Assembly: GCA_022393335.1 (NCBI GenBank)
Contig: JAJEKB010021317.1
Coordinates: 926,740-990,739 of the forward strand
Direction of reading: 5' to 3'
Length of the DNA stretch: 64,000 nucleotides
Source: Macrotrachela quadricornifera
Lineage: Eukaryota; Rotifera; Eurotatoria; Philodinida; Philodinidae
The notes under the pieces are model-generated. The model was given only the letters and a program-made list of their open reading frames with translations. It ran no database searches and was not told where the DNA came from. The position numbers and the translations under genes are program-made. Below, piece after piece: positions 42,265 through 54,096 of this stretch (position 1 is its first letter; every line of letters begins with the position of its first letter).

Positions 42265-43949
42265 AGATAATTTATTTAAATAGATTTCTTCGAAAATCAT
42301 TTGTTTATCATTAGAAAAAATGTTGATCTTCGAAGAATTTCTTCAGAAAATATTTAATAAAACAAATGAATATGTATTATTAAGAGACATTTAAATAGAA
42401 TAATAGCGAAGTATTTCAAATTGCAAGATTAATTACACAAAATAGAAAAAAAAACATGAACAAAAGTAAGTGAATCATCTTGTTCACATTATTCAAAGAA
42501 TATAATGAGAAGATTAACAAAGATCTTTTTCTAATCGAAGAAAAAAAGTGATGAAACACATGTTCATGATTATGCTACAAAAATCAAATGAAATCTTTGA
42601 TAGTATATCAAAATGATTATTTCATTTTAAGAAAAAATTTCCACTTAGGATTGACGCACATTGAGTGGAAAGCCGTTTAGATAATAACTATCATTTTCAC
42701 ATCAATACAATAATGAACCGATCTGAAAAAATGTTTTTTTTCAATTATACTGTCTCGGAAATAATTTCAGATGTCACATCTGGATGAAATATTCTCTAAT
42801 TTTTCCATGATATTATTATCATCATTCACGAAATCAATGAATATTTCTCTAAAATAAAATAATATTTTTTCAATTAATAATTGTTTACAAAAACTAAACT
42901 GATTTGTACAATTTCATCATGATACATAAATATGACGTGTAACTGAACATTAAAAAAAAATATCCAATCTTCGAATATTTACTCATTGAAATTTGATTTG
43001 TTTAAATACTTATTTTAATCATCTAGTTCATTCTAAAGATCTTTCATTTAAATTACAATTGAAAATCGATCAATATTTTATCGTTGTATTTGTTTATCTG
43101 ATGATTATACTCCAGAAATTTTTCATCATCAACAGAATTCAACAAAATTAAAATCATTATTGATAAAATTAAATACAAAAGAAATTCCTTCGTTATGTTT
43201 AGCTAAACATTCTTCGATATCTTCATTTCCAATGTATATCAAACGAATATTTATTAGAAAATATTCTGATTTCATTTTTACCGTATTCTTACACCAATTA
43301 ATATTGATATATTCAAACTCGAAGTACTTAAACTTAGATGGGATTATCATTCTCTTCATTTATCTTCATTGGAACCTTTATCAATAATAATGCCACGTTC
43401 ATAACATTTACATTTGAATATATTTTATTATAATTTCAATGAAAGAATATTTTGACATATTTTTCTTGAATTATCTCAGATCTTCTTTGGATGACGTCTC
43501 AGACATAGGGAAAAATTTTATCATCACGTAATGTTGTTACACAGTTTTTTCTTGAGGATTTTTGAAGCATTTGATACTCTCAGAATGATTTGATTTATCG
43601 ATGTTTACATTTTTGATTTGTCATAAAAGTCCTTAACAAAGTATCACTTTGAAATAGAATTGAGATATTTGTCGAATCTTTCATTCGTGAAATATTTCTT
43701 TCTTTAAAGATTTTTCTTCTCGGAAAAACGACTGACCCATATATTTACAAATAATTTTGTTTCTAATTATGAGTATAAATAAGTTGGTATATTCCGTGAA
43801 AAGATATCTTGTTCCTTATACATATCAAACGAAGAAGATACGAAGATGATTGATGCTATTGATGACAACACATACTTCGTTCTCTTCAATATATAAGAAT
43901 AAGAAAAGAACTACTTTATTTTATTTTCCTAGTGAGGACAAATAGAGAT
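42265..43949. other. AT-rich region without a supported gene
   Basis: Only short frames. The stretch 43080-43440 on the plus strand has faint leucine-rich composition but no intact frame. Confidence 0.4.
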
Positions 43950-44814
43950 ATGTTCTTCTCGCAACAGATCGTAAGTACTCTATTATCTCTTCAATATGTA
44001 GATTTCTAAATTGAGTTTTCTGACATAGATGACTTTATTTATTGTCATATTGATCAATGTGATTAGTATTTCTACAAATACTATTGATGAAACAACAACT
44101 CAATCTATCTTTGAAAGAGCGATTGGTGAAATACGCAAAAACGTCGCTGACTTAGACAAAGAGAAAGATCAGCTGAAAAATGATCGAGCAATATTTGAGG
44201 GAGAAAAAAAGCAAATGCAGAGATCGATTAACAAGACTGATGTTATTCCATTGAATGTAGGTGGTGAAATAATGATGACAACTCGTAAAACTCTCACTCG
44301 AGTCCCAACATCACTTCTTTCTATTATGTTTAATGGTCGATGGGAAGATAAACTACGAATTGATCAACATGGTAATATCTTCTTTGATTTTAATCCAATT
44401 GTATTTCATCAATTACTTGACCAGTTACGAAACTTTGATACAAACAATCTCATTCATTTCTCTCCTCCTTCACAGTCTTCCCTTATCATCCCATTTAAAA
44501 AGATGCTGCGAAAGCTAGGTCTTCAACAATATTTATCAACAAAAAGAAAGATTATCAGTTTGAATGTCGAAGGAGAAATTCATACAAATCAACAAAAAAT
44601 TATTACTCAGATAGTCAACTCAACTTCTCATCAAACACAAGTGAACAGTGATAGTGACGTATTTATTGATGCAGATCCAAAATTATTTCGACATCTAATC
44701 AATGAATTACGAGAAAATTCATCGAAAAACATCTGTCACATAAAAGCACCACCATATATAGAAGCAGTTTCTTTTCGAACAATACTTTTTAATTTGGGCT
44801 TTTGTCGTAAGTAA
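43950..44814 (+). CDS. Double BTB/T1-domain protein with hydrophobic N-terminus
   Basis: A mini-exon 43950-43970 (MFFSQQI) is spliced over a 58-nt GT-AG intron to 44029-44814, giving about 268 residues; translation could also start at 44029. The N-terminus is hydrophobic (TLFIVILINVISI), then comes a coiled-coil stretch (IRKNVADLDKEKDQLKNDRA). A BTB/T1 domain follows (residues ~75-150: IPLNVGGEIMMTTRKTL, FFDFNPIVFHQLLDQLR), and then a diverged second one (ISLNVEGEIHTNQQKIITQI, VFIDADPKLFRHLINELR). T1-type BTB domains mediate oligomerisation in Kv channels and KCTD Cullin-3 adaptors. The secretory-looking N-terminus is odd for such a protein. The dead paralogue at 8350-8802 has the same two-domain plan. 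Confidence 0.78.
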
Positions 44815-44817
44815 AAC

Positions 44818-45957
44818 ACATTGTATATTGAACAGCTAGTCTCATGGTATCAGTTTGTCTTCCTCTGATAGAGTATTTTTCTCTTGAGGGTGAGGGTAGA
44901 TCAAGGTAATATTCATGGTAAAACCCTTCACACATGATTAGATCTCATAGAACTTTCGAAAACTCGACTGTAACGGAAAATGGATTCGATCGGTGGATAT
45001 CGATGAAGAGAAGACAACAGCTTCACAACGTTTGGACAACACCGAAACGTAATGATTTATTGATTAAAGATAAAATAAATAATCACACAAAATATGAACG
45101 TTAGTTGCAGGTTCGGACTCCTATACTGTTTTCGGAGTCTCTCTATTAATCCAGAGCACACACTCGTGGTGGTATGTCCCACGTATATATCACAAAAAGT
45201 GTGAATGTAAGTAAGTGAAAAGAACGAGATAAGAAAGGAGTGATTGAACGTTATTCTTTATGCGCTTAGTTCGAAGGTAGTTCATACGACCATCCATCGA
45301 TTATTAAACTTTTTGTTTGATTAACATTTTTATGTAATCTAATTTTTGATGTTGATCGGTCATGGACATTGTTCATCATTCTTCAATCGATTGAGCAATT
45401 GCCCAAATATTGATATGCACGTGTCCAATGATGTAGATATCACCTTTTTCTAAACTGTGTGTGTATTTATCGGCACATCGACCAAAAAGGCTTTTATCGT
45501 GCTCTTTAATCTGAATATGAGATCTAGAAAGTGAGACACATTTACTAATTATCTGTATGCTGTGTAGCTTTTGACGCTCTATTTCATAGACATTCAGAAG
45601 AACAATCGATTAATAGATCCATCACTTGTAGCTTTATCGAAGATATCCTTGTCTACTTATACATAAAAACGAAAACGATAGTCGCTTCTAACTTGTTAAT
45701 GAAAAAGAAGTAAAATTATTTCCTTATTTACTTTACCGTTGATATTCATCCGATCCTTGTACTCTTCTTCGATACAGACGATCTCACTCTTACTTCTTTC
45801 TTCCCGTCCTTACCATTTCACAATTTCTTTTGACTTCATTCTTTTATCAATTCAGCACTCTCTTACTTCTCTTTCGACTGTTTTGTGACGCTCTCTTTTA
45901 TATCTTTCTCGAACAAACTAACACATTCTTTGCTTTCTCATACTCTGCTTCACAATC
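44818..45957. other. Intergenic region upstream of chitinase gene
   Basis: No gene recognised. The last ~200 bases are pyrimidine-rich (many CTTCT/TTTC runs) up to the ATG, perhaps a long 5' UTR. Confidence 0.4.
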
Positions 45958-47184
45958 ATGTCTTCAGAACAGCAGTCTGGCATATATACTAACTACGTGG
46001 AGGGTGTTTACTACCTCAATAAAAAGGCATTAGAGGGCGACACACCTGCTACACTACAGTTGAGCACGGTTGGCTATGTCTGGTATGCCTTTGCAAAAGT
46101 TCGAGAGGACGGAACAGTCTACGTGAGTATATGCTCAATTTTCTCTTATTATACCTACTTCTAACCAAGCATTGCCTATTTTTTAATAGTTGGAACACCC
46201 TGTAGACTTTCAACAGGTCATCGATGGAGAATCTGGCAACCTTGGATCATTTGCTAAACTGAAGCGGGACCATTCGGACATCAAAGTCGTACTTAGTGTT
46301 GGAGGTGAGAAATCTGCACCAATGTTCCAAGTTGTTGCTGCAGATCAAACGAAAAGAGCTCAGTTTGCCAACACTTCCAAGGCATTGGTGGATCAGTTTG
46401 GACTCGATGGAATTGACGGTATGAACAATTCAACTATTTTCTACATTACGATCTAAATACTAACAATATAACTCTGCCTTTAGTCGACTGGGAACATCCG
46501 TCTGACGCTCAAGAAGGGGTAAATTTTGTTTTATTACTCGCGAACCTGCGGCAGCAGCTACCAGGTCCTCACTATAAGATCACAACTGCTCTGCCAGCGG
46601 GTACGTGGGCACTGAGAAACATTAATCTGGGCAAACTAAGTCAGATTATTGATTTTCTCAATTTAATGGCGTACGACTTTTGTGGATATTGGTCTAAAGT
46701 TACGGGATACCACGCACAGCTACATAGTCCACAAAATCCACCAACACGAGCAGCAAACCAATCAGGAGAGAATGGGGTTGCTTACTGCATTCAGAATAAC
46801 TTTCCAGCACGAAAGATTCTACTGGGCATTCCTCTAATTGGTCGCTCTTTCCTTGGTGCTAATGGACCGTACCAACGATGTAATAGTTATGGTGGAGGAA
46901 GAGATGGCGCCTTCGAATACAAGTACTTGCCACTGCATGGTTCTATCGAGCACACAGAGGATGACGTGATTTCAGCATACTGCTCTCGCGATAACGAATT
47001 CGTCACGTACGACAATCCAGCAACAGTTCTCAAGAAGACGGACTATGTGAGAGCACTTAACCTTGGAGGAGTATTTTTCTGGCATGGACCAGCGGACAAT
47101 CTGTCAGTTGATCGAAGTCTACTATTGGCGGCACACAACGGACTCTACCGAGAGATTGATCATACAAAAACAGAAGGAGTCTAG
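45958..47184 (+). CDS. GH18 family chitinase-like protein, three exons
   Basis: Exons 45958-46122, 46190-46418 and 46484-47184; both introns (67 and 65 nt) are GT-AG and joining them gives a continuous 364-codon frame. The catalytic signature of glycoside hydrolase family 18 spans the second junction: GIDG at the end of exon 2 and, with the split codon, V-DWEHP, giving the DxxDxDWE pattern with the proton-donor Glu. Other GH18 strands are visible: VVLSVGGEKSA (the SxGG motif), LNLMAYDFCGYW (MAYD motif), LLGIPLIGRSF and GGVFFWHGPAD (C-terminal Trp). No signal peptide is evident, so it may be cytosolic or its leader exon may lie upstream. The overall pattern resembles fungal-type GH18 enzymes, so acquisition from a fungus is possible (inference). 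Confidence 0.87.
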
Positions 47185-47780
47185 TGGGCTCTGAAGATAC
47201 TCAAGATCAAGTCACAGTTGTAGAAGATACAACAACTGTCGCTGTGGAGTATACTTTGTTTGTTGGTTTCTCGTTTTTCTTCATTTGCCGCTTGATTCTT
47301 TCCTCGTTCAACCAAGCTGTGTTTCTCTCATTAATACTTTTTCTTCTTTCTTCTTTTATTTTCAGGACCAACCGGTTTCTTAATTTCTCTTCTTCGTATC
47401 ACTTTCTCTTTTACCTTCACTTGATTCAAACGTACACACGGGTTTTTGGTTGGTTTGTCTTTTTTTCTTCCTTCCTTTCATCCATTACTGGTGAAACTTG
47501 AATACTGGAAAAGTGTGTTCCTACAAAATGTTTTTAATATAGCACAAAGATAATGTCTTTTTGCTACCCACGGTTGACTTTCCCAAGCCCATTTGTTCGT
47601 GCGACGTTATCATGCATATTTGCGACTTGGGATCAATGCTTGTTGGCTGACACAGGATCATAATGGTCATAAGGCAAAATAGCTTGCATTACGTTAATAG
47701 AATCAAATTTCAGGTGAAAATAAAAATAAAACTATTCTTTTTACATTCCCTCGACTTTTTGGCAGGCGAATCCCAAGTAA
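47185..47780. other. 3' flank of chitinase gene
   Basis: Pyrimidine-rich, no supported gene; the 47184-47501 frame is low-complexity Phe/Ser/Leu. Confidence 0.4.
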
Positions 47781-47972
47781 ATGGATCGTGATGACTCCCA
47801 GTTTACTTTCAAATTATCGAATAAGGATCAAACGATCCTGAGGAATAATCTAGACAGACTCCACAACATGAAACTACAAATAGAAGACCCAAGAACAATC
47901 TTGAGGGTGGGTGAGTTTCTCAATTGTTATTCCAAGCCTCATTCATCATCAGGTAAGTTAGGAATATTTTAA
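47781..47972 (+). CDS. Possible small hypothetical exon
   Basis: A 63-codon frame of non-repetitive composition (FKLSNKDQTILRNNLDRLHN). A plausible splice donor (AGGTAAGT) lies at 47952, so it may be a first exon whose partner I cannot place. Family unknown. Confidence 0.25.
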   Translation: MDRDDSQFTFKLSNKDQTILRNNLDRLHNMKLQIEDPRTILRVGEFLNCYSKPHSSSGKLGIF

Positions 47973-48361
47973 TAACTCTATCGCATGATCTAGATTCTTT
48001 AACAAGCCTATTTCTTTTGTTCTTTCTCTGTTTGATGTAAAAGTTTTATTCGATCTCCTTCGCAAAAATATACAATACAAGAAAAATAGTATTGACCTTA
48101 ATTTGCTGTCTCTTATCATTTACTTATCACATTCTATCCGTAATTTTTAAACGATGAATATTCATGGCTGACATTTCTTAGTTAATTGTTCTTTTGATGG
48201 TTTTTTTTATGTATGAAGAATGTTTCAAGAGTTCGATTCTTGGTGGCAACTAATTTGGTTTTAACTTCTTGAAGTGGTGATCCTTTAAACTCAAAGTATT
48301 TCTTTCACCACTGATAAAGTGTTGCCGATAGATCAGTAGTCAATCCACTATCGAGGAGATA

Positions 48362-48829
48362 TCATGGACACATCTCGTTTTTATTCCATATCTTTGTTTC
48401 TAAGACAAATGGTGTTTCCACTGGATCTCGCATCAAGATTTGAAGGTTTTTCTCACGTCTTGTTGGTTGATGCAATAATATTCGGTGTAAACCTTGATAA
48501 ATGTGTTCATTCAATTCAATGAACACAGGCATTGCGTTATTTATATGAAATAATCGTTCGAATTGTTTTGAAATGAAGTTTGGTGTTGCATGTCTCATAA
48601 AAGTAGTTAAATCATAAGTTCCAGGCGTGATAGTACGATCTCCAGATACATTACGATCGAGTTGAAAATTCAAGTAAAGTTGTTGTGTACCACTTTGACG
48701 ACGACGGAAATGCTTGAGACTGCTACATAATCGAAAAGAAGAAGATTGAATATCGTTTGGTTTTATCCTCTTTCGATACATACAATACTCGATGTTTACG
48801 TCGACGAGAAGAGGTGGCAATGATAGCAT
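48362..48829 (-). CDS. Hypothetical protein
   Basis: A 155-codon frame with balanced composition (LQILMRDPVETPFVLETKIW, GTYDLTTFMRHATPNFISKQ). I do not recognise the family. The mixture of residues and absence of low complexity suggest genuine coding. It stands alone on the minus strand between plus-strand genes, and no start context or introns can be verified. Confidence 0.4.
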   Translation of the reverse strand: MLSLPPLLVDVNIEYCMYRKRIKPNDIQSSSFRLCSSLKHFRRRQSGTQQLYLNFQLDRNVSGDRTITPGTYDLTTFMRHATPNFISKQFERLFHINNAMPVFIELNEHIYQGLHRILLHQPTRREKNLQILMRDPVETPFVLETKIWNKNEMCP

Positions 48830-49492
48830 CTTGAATCATAACAGAACCAGTCGATAAACCAAATCATTGTTCAATCTATTTTGGTAGTACATTATTCATA
48901 TCGTTTGAAAAAAAGAACAAAAAACACTAAACAGCTTAACGTCAATATCAATCATACAGGTAAAATATAGTCATGTATTGACGTGTGAAAATAGGTAGAA
49001 GTGGTAGGTTGATTATACATATGATTTCATCATTCAATTCAATGCAAATTAGGAAATAATGTATTATATCAAGAGAATTTTTTTAACTAATGTGGATAAT
49101 TTTCATCAGAGAAGTAGAAGTTGTTCGAAGATGATTAATAAACTGAAAGTAAATATCAGCGACACTTGATAAATACTTTTTTTTAAATACTGTTATCAGA
49201 TACGATATTATTTGCATTCATTCCATGTGCTCGCAAGAGAAAAGAGACAAAATTATCTTGTTGTTATGCCACAAATATTGACGAAAGAAACTAGTAAAGC
49301 AAGAGGATGAAGAATAAATTTATCATGAGAAGAAAGAACAACAACACGACGACAAGAAAGATTTGAAAAAAATGTTCTTGAAATACATTTCTCGTTCTCT
49401 TATCAAACTAGTAGGTATGAAACTTACATTATGTCAAATACGGTAACTTGATATAGACCATATTTTTTTTTTGAAAATCTTATCGAACATAA
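48830..49492. other. Intergenic region
   Basis: Nothing recognised. Confidence 0.4.
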
Positions 49493-50197
49493 ATGAATCG
49501 AATAGTGATACGTATATGGTATTGGGCATTAATTATTATGTCATTTACAGCAATTCTCACATTCATTTTAACATTGGTCGTCTGTAATCAAGTATTAAAG
49601 AACAGTGGATTATCGCCTAGGAAATTACCGCATATATCTGAACTTGCAAAAAAACCTGCGTATCCTTATTTTGTTTCTGGTTTTGTTATATTAACTCCTC
49701 AGTTTATACTAGGTCTTCTTGGTCGACTTCAATTTCTTCTTCAATCTCAAAAAATTATTCATCCTATTATTCTCTACGCTATCCATTTCGTAGCAATTTT
49801 TGTCTCGATATTTATGCTGATGATGGCCATCGTCAGTATAGAACAAAATGTTCCTATTCATCTGACGGGCGCTATTGGAATGTTTTCATCTCTTTTAACG
49901 TATTGCATTCTGCATACTATCGTTGTTTTCTATCTCTTTATACGACGATCAAGTGCTCCTCAACATTCAAATATTCTTTATACGATATGGTTTTTTGTCT
50001 GTTGTCTAGCGCTGATTATCTGTTTTTCCATTTGGGCTGCAACGGGCCAAAGTATTCCGCAATATATTGCTTCATCAGCACCTTTTCTTTATATCATTGG
50101 TTTTGTACCACAGTTTTGGAAGCAAATGAAAACGAATGGAGAGAGATTAGATTCGCCTCTAGAAGGACATAACATGAATAGAATATTAGAATTTTGA
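49493..50197 (+). CDS. Six-helix membrane protein of Frag1/DRAM/Sfk1 type
   Basis: 234 residues with about six hydrophobic segments (residues ~10-30, 58-78, 90-115, 122-150, 160-182, 190-205). After the first helix there is a short luminal loop with LPHISELAKKPAYPYFVSGF, resembling the (P)FIS-x-x-G region of Frag1/DRAM/Sfk1 proteins, which act in lysosomal autophagy modulation or GPI-anchor remodelling. The C-terminus is short and polar (ERLDSPLEGHNMNRI). Intronless. Family assignment rests on topology and this loop, so it is tentative; any six-helix membrane protein remains possible. Confidence 0.55.
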   Translation: MNRIVIRIWYWALIIMSFTAILTFILTLVVCNQVLKNSGLSPRKLPHISELAKKPAYPYFVSGFVILTPQFILGLLGRLQFLLQSQKIIHPIILYAIHFVAIFVSIFMLMMAIVSIEQNVPIHLTGAIGMFSSLLTYCILHTIVVFYLFIRRSSAPQHSNILYTIWFFVCCLALIICFSIWAATGQSIPQYIASSAPFLYIIGFVPQFWKQMKTNGERLDSPLEGHNMNRILEF

Positions 50198-50895
50198 TTT
50201 GAGAAAATGATATATGATGATTTTGTTTGATATTAATAAAATTCATTTACTTATTTGTCGCATTTTGATTTTATTGGTGTCTTCAATCATTCTCAAGAAA
50301 TTTCTCACATAGTTCTATTCAAAACATGTATTCAATTTGTAACAAGAGTCGAGCGCATGACAGAGAGAGAGAATACTCGTCAAAGAAAGTAGGTGGTTTT
50401 TTGCGAAATACGTCATACTTCATGGTCGACAAGATGTACAGCGATAAAAATGATTAACGGTAATGACGCAGAACGCGAAGAAGCAACTCTGAGCAATCTC
50501 AAAATCTTGATAAAAATAGGCTATTTTTATTCTTGTGTCAAAGCAAACTGCAAGAATGATTCATTCGCTTGAACGTATATATTCACACAGTTCGACTCAT
50601 TTTCTATTACGTTTCTGTTGTTTTGACATATACACACATGTGAGTAGAGAAAGCTTTTATGAGACGTTTTGCTTCAATATGCCTATTCTTCAATCTGAAT
50701 GAGATGTGAGGTAGATTTCTTTCGATCGTATATCTATTTAATTCTTCTTAATACTTTTTGAAAAAGAATATAAGTTTTATTACGGATAATTTGGAAAAAA
50801 TGTGTTGTTCATGTATTATTGATAATCAATCAATCTTTAGTATTTATATTTTAGACTTCTGTTAGGTCTTGTAGTATTGAGTAATTGCTGGAATA
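50198..50895. other. Intergenic region
   Basis: Nothing recognised apart from short AT-rich frames. Confidence 0.4.
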
Positions 50896-51393
50896 ATGAG
50901 CATCGATTTATCGGGTATTACAAAGGTACTTCTTTTGCAATTTATTCTGTATTAGTATGTGTTATTTTTTGTATTTTATAGAAAAGCATAGAGTTTGATG
51001 AACAGACTATAGCAGAAGATAGGGCATATAATTATGAGGTAGCGACACAAGCTTATTTGGCTGCAGCAGAACAGTTGATACATGCAATGAAATGTAAGTA
51101 GTGACAGCGGATTTCTGAAGAGTTGAAACATTCAAATGTATCTTTTACTAGATGGAATTATGAACAAACAAGCAAAGCAAACTATACGTGGTTAAGCGAA
51201 AAGTTATATTAAACTTGTAGAAGAAATAAAAAATATTATGAAAGAGAAAGCATCGAAAAACCAGGCTATAGCTAATGATGATGATGATAGCAATGGAGAT
51301 CCGGATAGAAGACGCAAAAAATGTTTCACTAGGGATGCGTTTCCAACAAAATCGCGGCTAGACGCGTTCGAATTAATATCCAAAACTTTTTAA
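50896..51393 (+). pseudogene. MIT-domain-like gene, three exons, with in-frame stop
   Basis: Exons 50896-50925, 50982-51093 and 51152 onward, with 56- and 58-nt GT-AG introns, encode MSIDLSGITK, then a helical MIT-type repeat (FDEQTIAEDRAYNYEVATQA, YLAAAEQLIHAMK). After a TAA at 51193-51195 the same frame continues as AKSYIKLVEEIKNIMKEKAS and a D/R-rich tail to 51393. The first two helices plus the continuing third helix fit the three-helix MIT (microtubule interacting and trafficking) fold found in VPS4, calpain-7 and spastin-like proteins that bind ESCRT-III. Either the stop makes a truncated ~66-residue protein or the gene is newly dead. No catalytic domain follows. Confidence 0.55.
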
Positions 51394-53573
51394 AAAATTA
51401 TTACAGCCTTACGGAATTTTTAGATGCTGTTGAATCTAGAACGATATAATTGAGATTGTTCACAAGTGAACGAACGATTAAGAAGCAAGTATACATATCG
51501 TTAGACCACATGTGATCACGATCGTTACTGTATAGTACAGAAATTATAGATGAACTCTAATCTGTGATCTTCTGTACGAATGCATTTATCAATAAAAAGA
51601 TTTTTTTCTCATTCCTTCAGAATTGTATCAGTTTCAATGTTTTTAAATAATTTCTTTTATAAATTCTATTTTATTAAATAATAATGAATTACTCTATCTC
51701 TTCTTTTTTGCTGTCATAATGATGATACCGAAAAGAACTTTCAATTATGATTGTTATAACTAAAACGTAAAAGAATTCATAAAAATATTGTAAAACAACT
51801 TGAATTCATTTCATATAAAAGAGAAATAAATGGGTAACAATCGAAATCACATTTCTTTATATTTACATTTAGAAAATTTTTTTCGAATAAATAATTTTCT
51901 TAAGTGTATATTTCAAGTTGAACTTGTATACTTGTTCGAATCATCTATATCACATTATACTTTACTTTTTGGTTTCTCGTTTTTTTCACAATATTCTTTT
52001 CAGATACATTTGACTATTTATTTTTACAACCACGTACACTAGTGGTTCCAACGAGAATCGCATTCACAGGTATTACAACATATCCTTTTATCGCGGTTAG
52101 ACGCAATCTCTTACAGCAACGCTGTCACTTAAACCGAATCGCCCGCGTACAACTGCGATACAAATGAAAACGTGTCTGCAAGCATGTAAAGTGCGTCCTA
52201 TGATTACATGGTGTGTTAGTAGTATAAATTAGTATTTTCCATAATTGAACTACAGCTTTTTGATGTATAATATCAAAAAGTATTGATTTAATCATTCAGA
52301 AATAGTATCAAAATTTACTTAGATGAATACGAAAGTTTTTGCATATTTATGATAAAATTGTCAGGCAATCGAGTAGTTTATTGTAAACTAAAATCTAACA
52401 GATTTCAATATATACTATTAGCATCAGAAGGAATGTCGGCCTGTCCAAGCGTGACAAAATCATATTTTTTCACATTGCTCTTTTAATTTCTAAATACAGA
52501 GAAGTCGAATAAGTTATGTATAATTGGATTCGAGACTAAACCAAATGATTGACTGTCATCCTCCACATCAGCTCATCCAAGAATAAGCTGTAACTATATC
52601 AGGTGTAGTTAAAAATGAAACGGAAAGAAATATCTGACCAATAGGATATGTGAATGGTGATAGGAGACATTAGACTAGAAAATAAATGTTACTTATAGTA
52701 AAAATAATATCATTATTATTTATCATCTGTTAAAATTCAGTTTAAAGTAAGTTTGTAAGGAAAAAATCGTCTTTGTTTATTTTTATTGTATAAATTTGAT
52801 CATTCGTAGTGATTCCATCACACTATTTGTAACTTCTTAAAACGTTTCAAAAATCTCCTAGTTAAATCAATATATAGAGCATGAAAAAGTATATTTAGAA
52901 TAGTAGTTTTTAAAAAAGAAAACAACTTACATTTTGCGAAAACTGAATTATAAATAATTTTCGTGATGGAATCACCATCATCAATGTATCGGCTTTGCAA
53001 ACTCAGATAAATCCATGAAGGAACAACCAAACATAAGTCTCTTTTCATAAAAACATACTTTGTTAAAAGTAATACTAGTTCTTTAAAAAAGTTCCAAAAA
53101 AAGCCTATTTATTTGTTGAAAATATTTAAAAATAAAAATTAATGTACGCAGTTACGTGAACAGGCCGGTTGAAGACATGATTATTTACTGTTTCGTGTTA
53201 ATGAAATGTATTATTGTTTGTCGATCGATCAACACAGAAAGAGTTCCAAGGTACAAAAACTAATAAATAAAACTTTTAACGGTGGTGCAAGAAAATAATT
53301 CTGGATAAGGATGACGATATGTAAAAAGCAATAAAAAAAAATCTTATTTCACAGATTCTCACTATTTTCGTCTACAAATGCACGCACTGCTATGTGAAGA
53401 GGCGGTAACTTTATTCGAATTATATTTTCTTAGGTATTGATTGATTTAACCATCTGTTAAAATTTCACAGATCAATTGAATAACAGATGTCATTTTTTCC
53501 TTTTATAATTGAAATATTGACTATTTATAGACGGTAAAAACAGCTATAGAAATCACCTTTTCTTTTTAACATC
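51394..53573. other. Long AT-rich intergenic region
   Basis: No supported gene in about 2.2 kb; the frames at 51830 and 52818 have no domain features. Confidence 0.4.
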
Positions 53574-54096
53574 ATGTATTGTGTTTTAATCGTTGCCACT
53601 ATTCTTCTTGGCATAGGTTAGTTTTAATCTTGGAGAAAAATATTGCTAAGATTTTATTTTAGTTCAAGGTCAACAACATTATCCACCTGTTCCATATAAT
53701 GAAGCATGTATATCACAAGGATATAGTTCGAGTCATCTTGCCGTTGATATTGCTTCATATGGTAGAAAACGTGTTAATTTATATGCAATTTGGGATGGAA
53801 CAGTAACTCGTGTTTGTAATGGTGCTGGAGATTTTGATAAAAGTCGATGTGGAGATTGTGGAAATCTTATTGAAATTAAACACAATACTGTTAAAGTTCT
53901 TTATTGTCATTTAACTGCAAATACAATTACTGTGTCTGTTGGACAACGTGTTGCACGTGCACAAAAGGTTGGTGTTATGGGTACATCAGGTCTTTCAACT
54001 GGTGTTCATCTACATGTTGTTGTTACTGAATTAAGTAATGGTGAAAGACGAGATATTCGTCCTCGTCTTAGTCTCAATGGATGGGCTAAATGTTAG
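53574..54096 (+). CDS. Secreted M23-family (LytM/lysostaphin-type) metallopeptidase, two exons
   Basis: Exon 1 53574-53616 and exon 2 53663-54096, joined over a 46-nt intron (GTTAGT...TTTAG), give 158 residues. A signal peptide (CVLIVATILLGIVQG) spans the intron. The mature protein is one M23 domain: HLAVDIA carries the H-x3-D zinc ligands, LYCHL sits in the core strand and GVHLHVVVTE is the HxH zinc/catalytic motif. All expected metal ligands are present. Such enzymes cut peptide cross-links in bacterial peptidoglycan. Animals do not inherit this family vertically, so it was probably acquired from bacteria and then gained a signal peptide and intron (inference). Codon use is AT-rich like the host. 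Possible role: defence against, or digestion of, bacteria. Confidence 0.85.

Noticed and set aside
43080..43440. Faint leucine-rich or F-box-like composition on the plus strand
   Set aside because: Only short frames broken by stops; both strands give equally long frames here, so no coding evidence.
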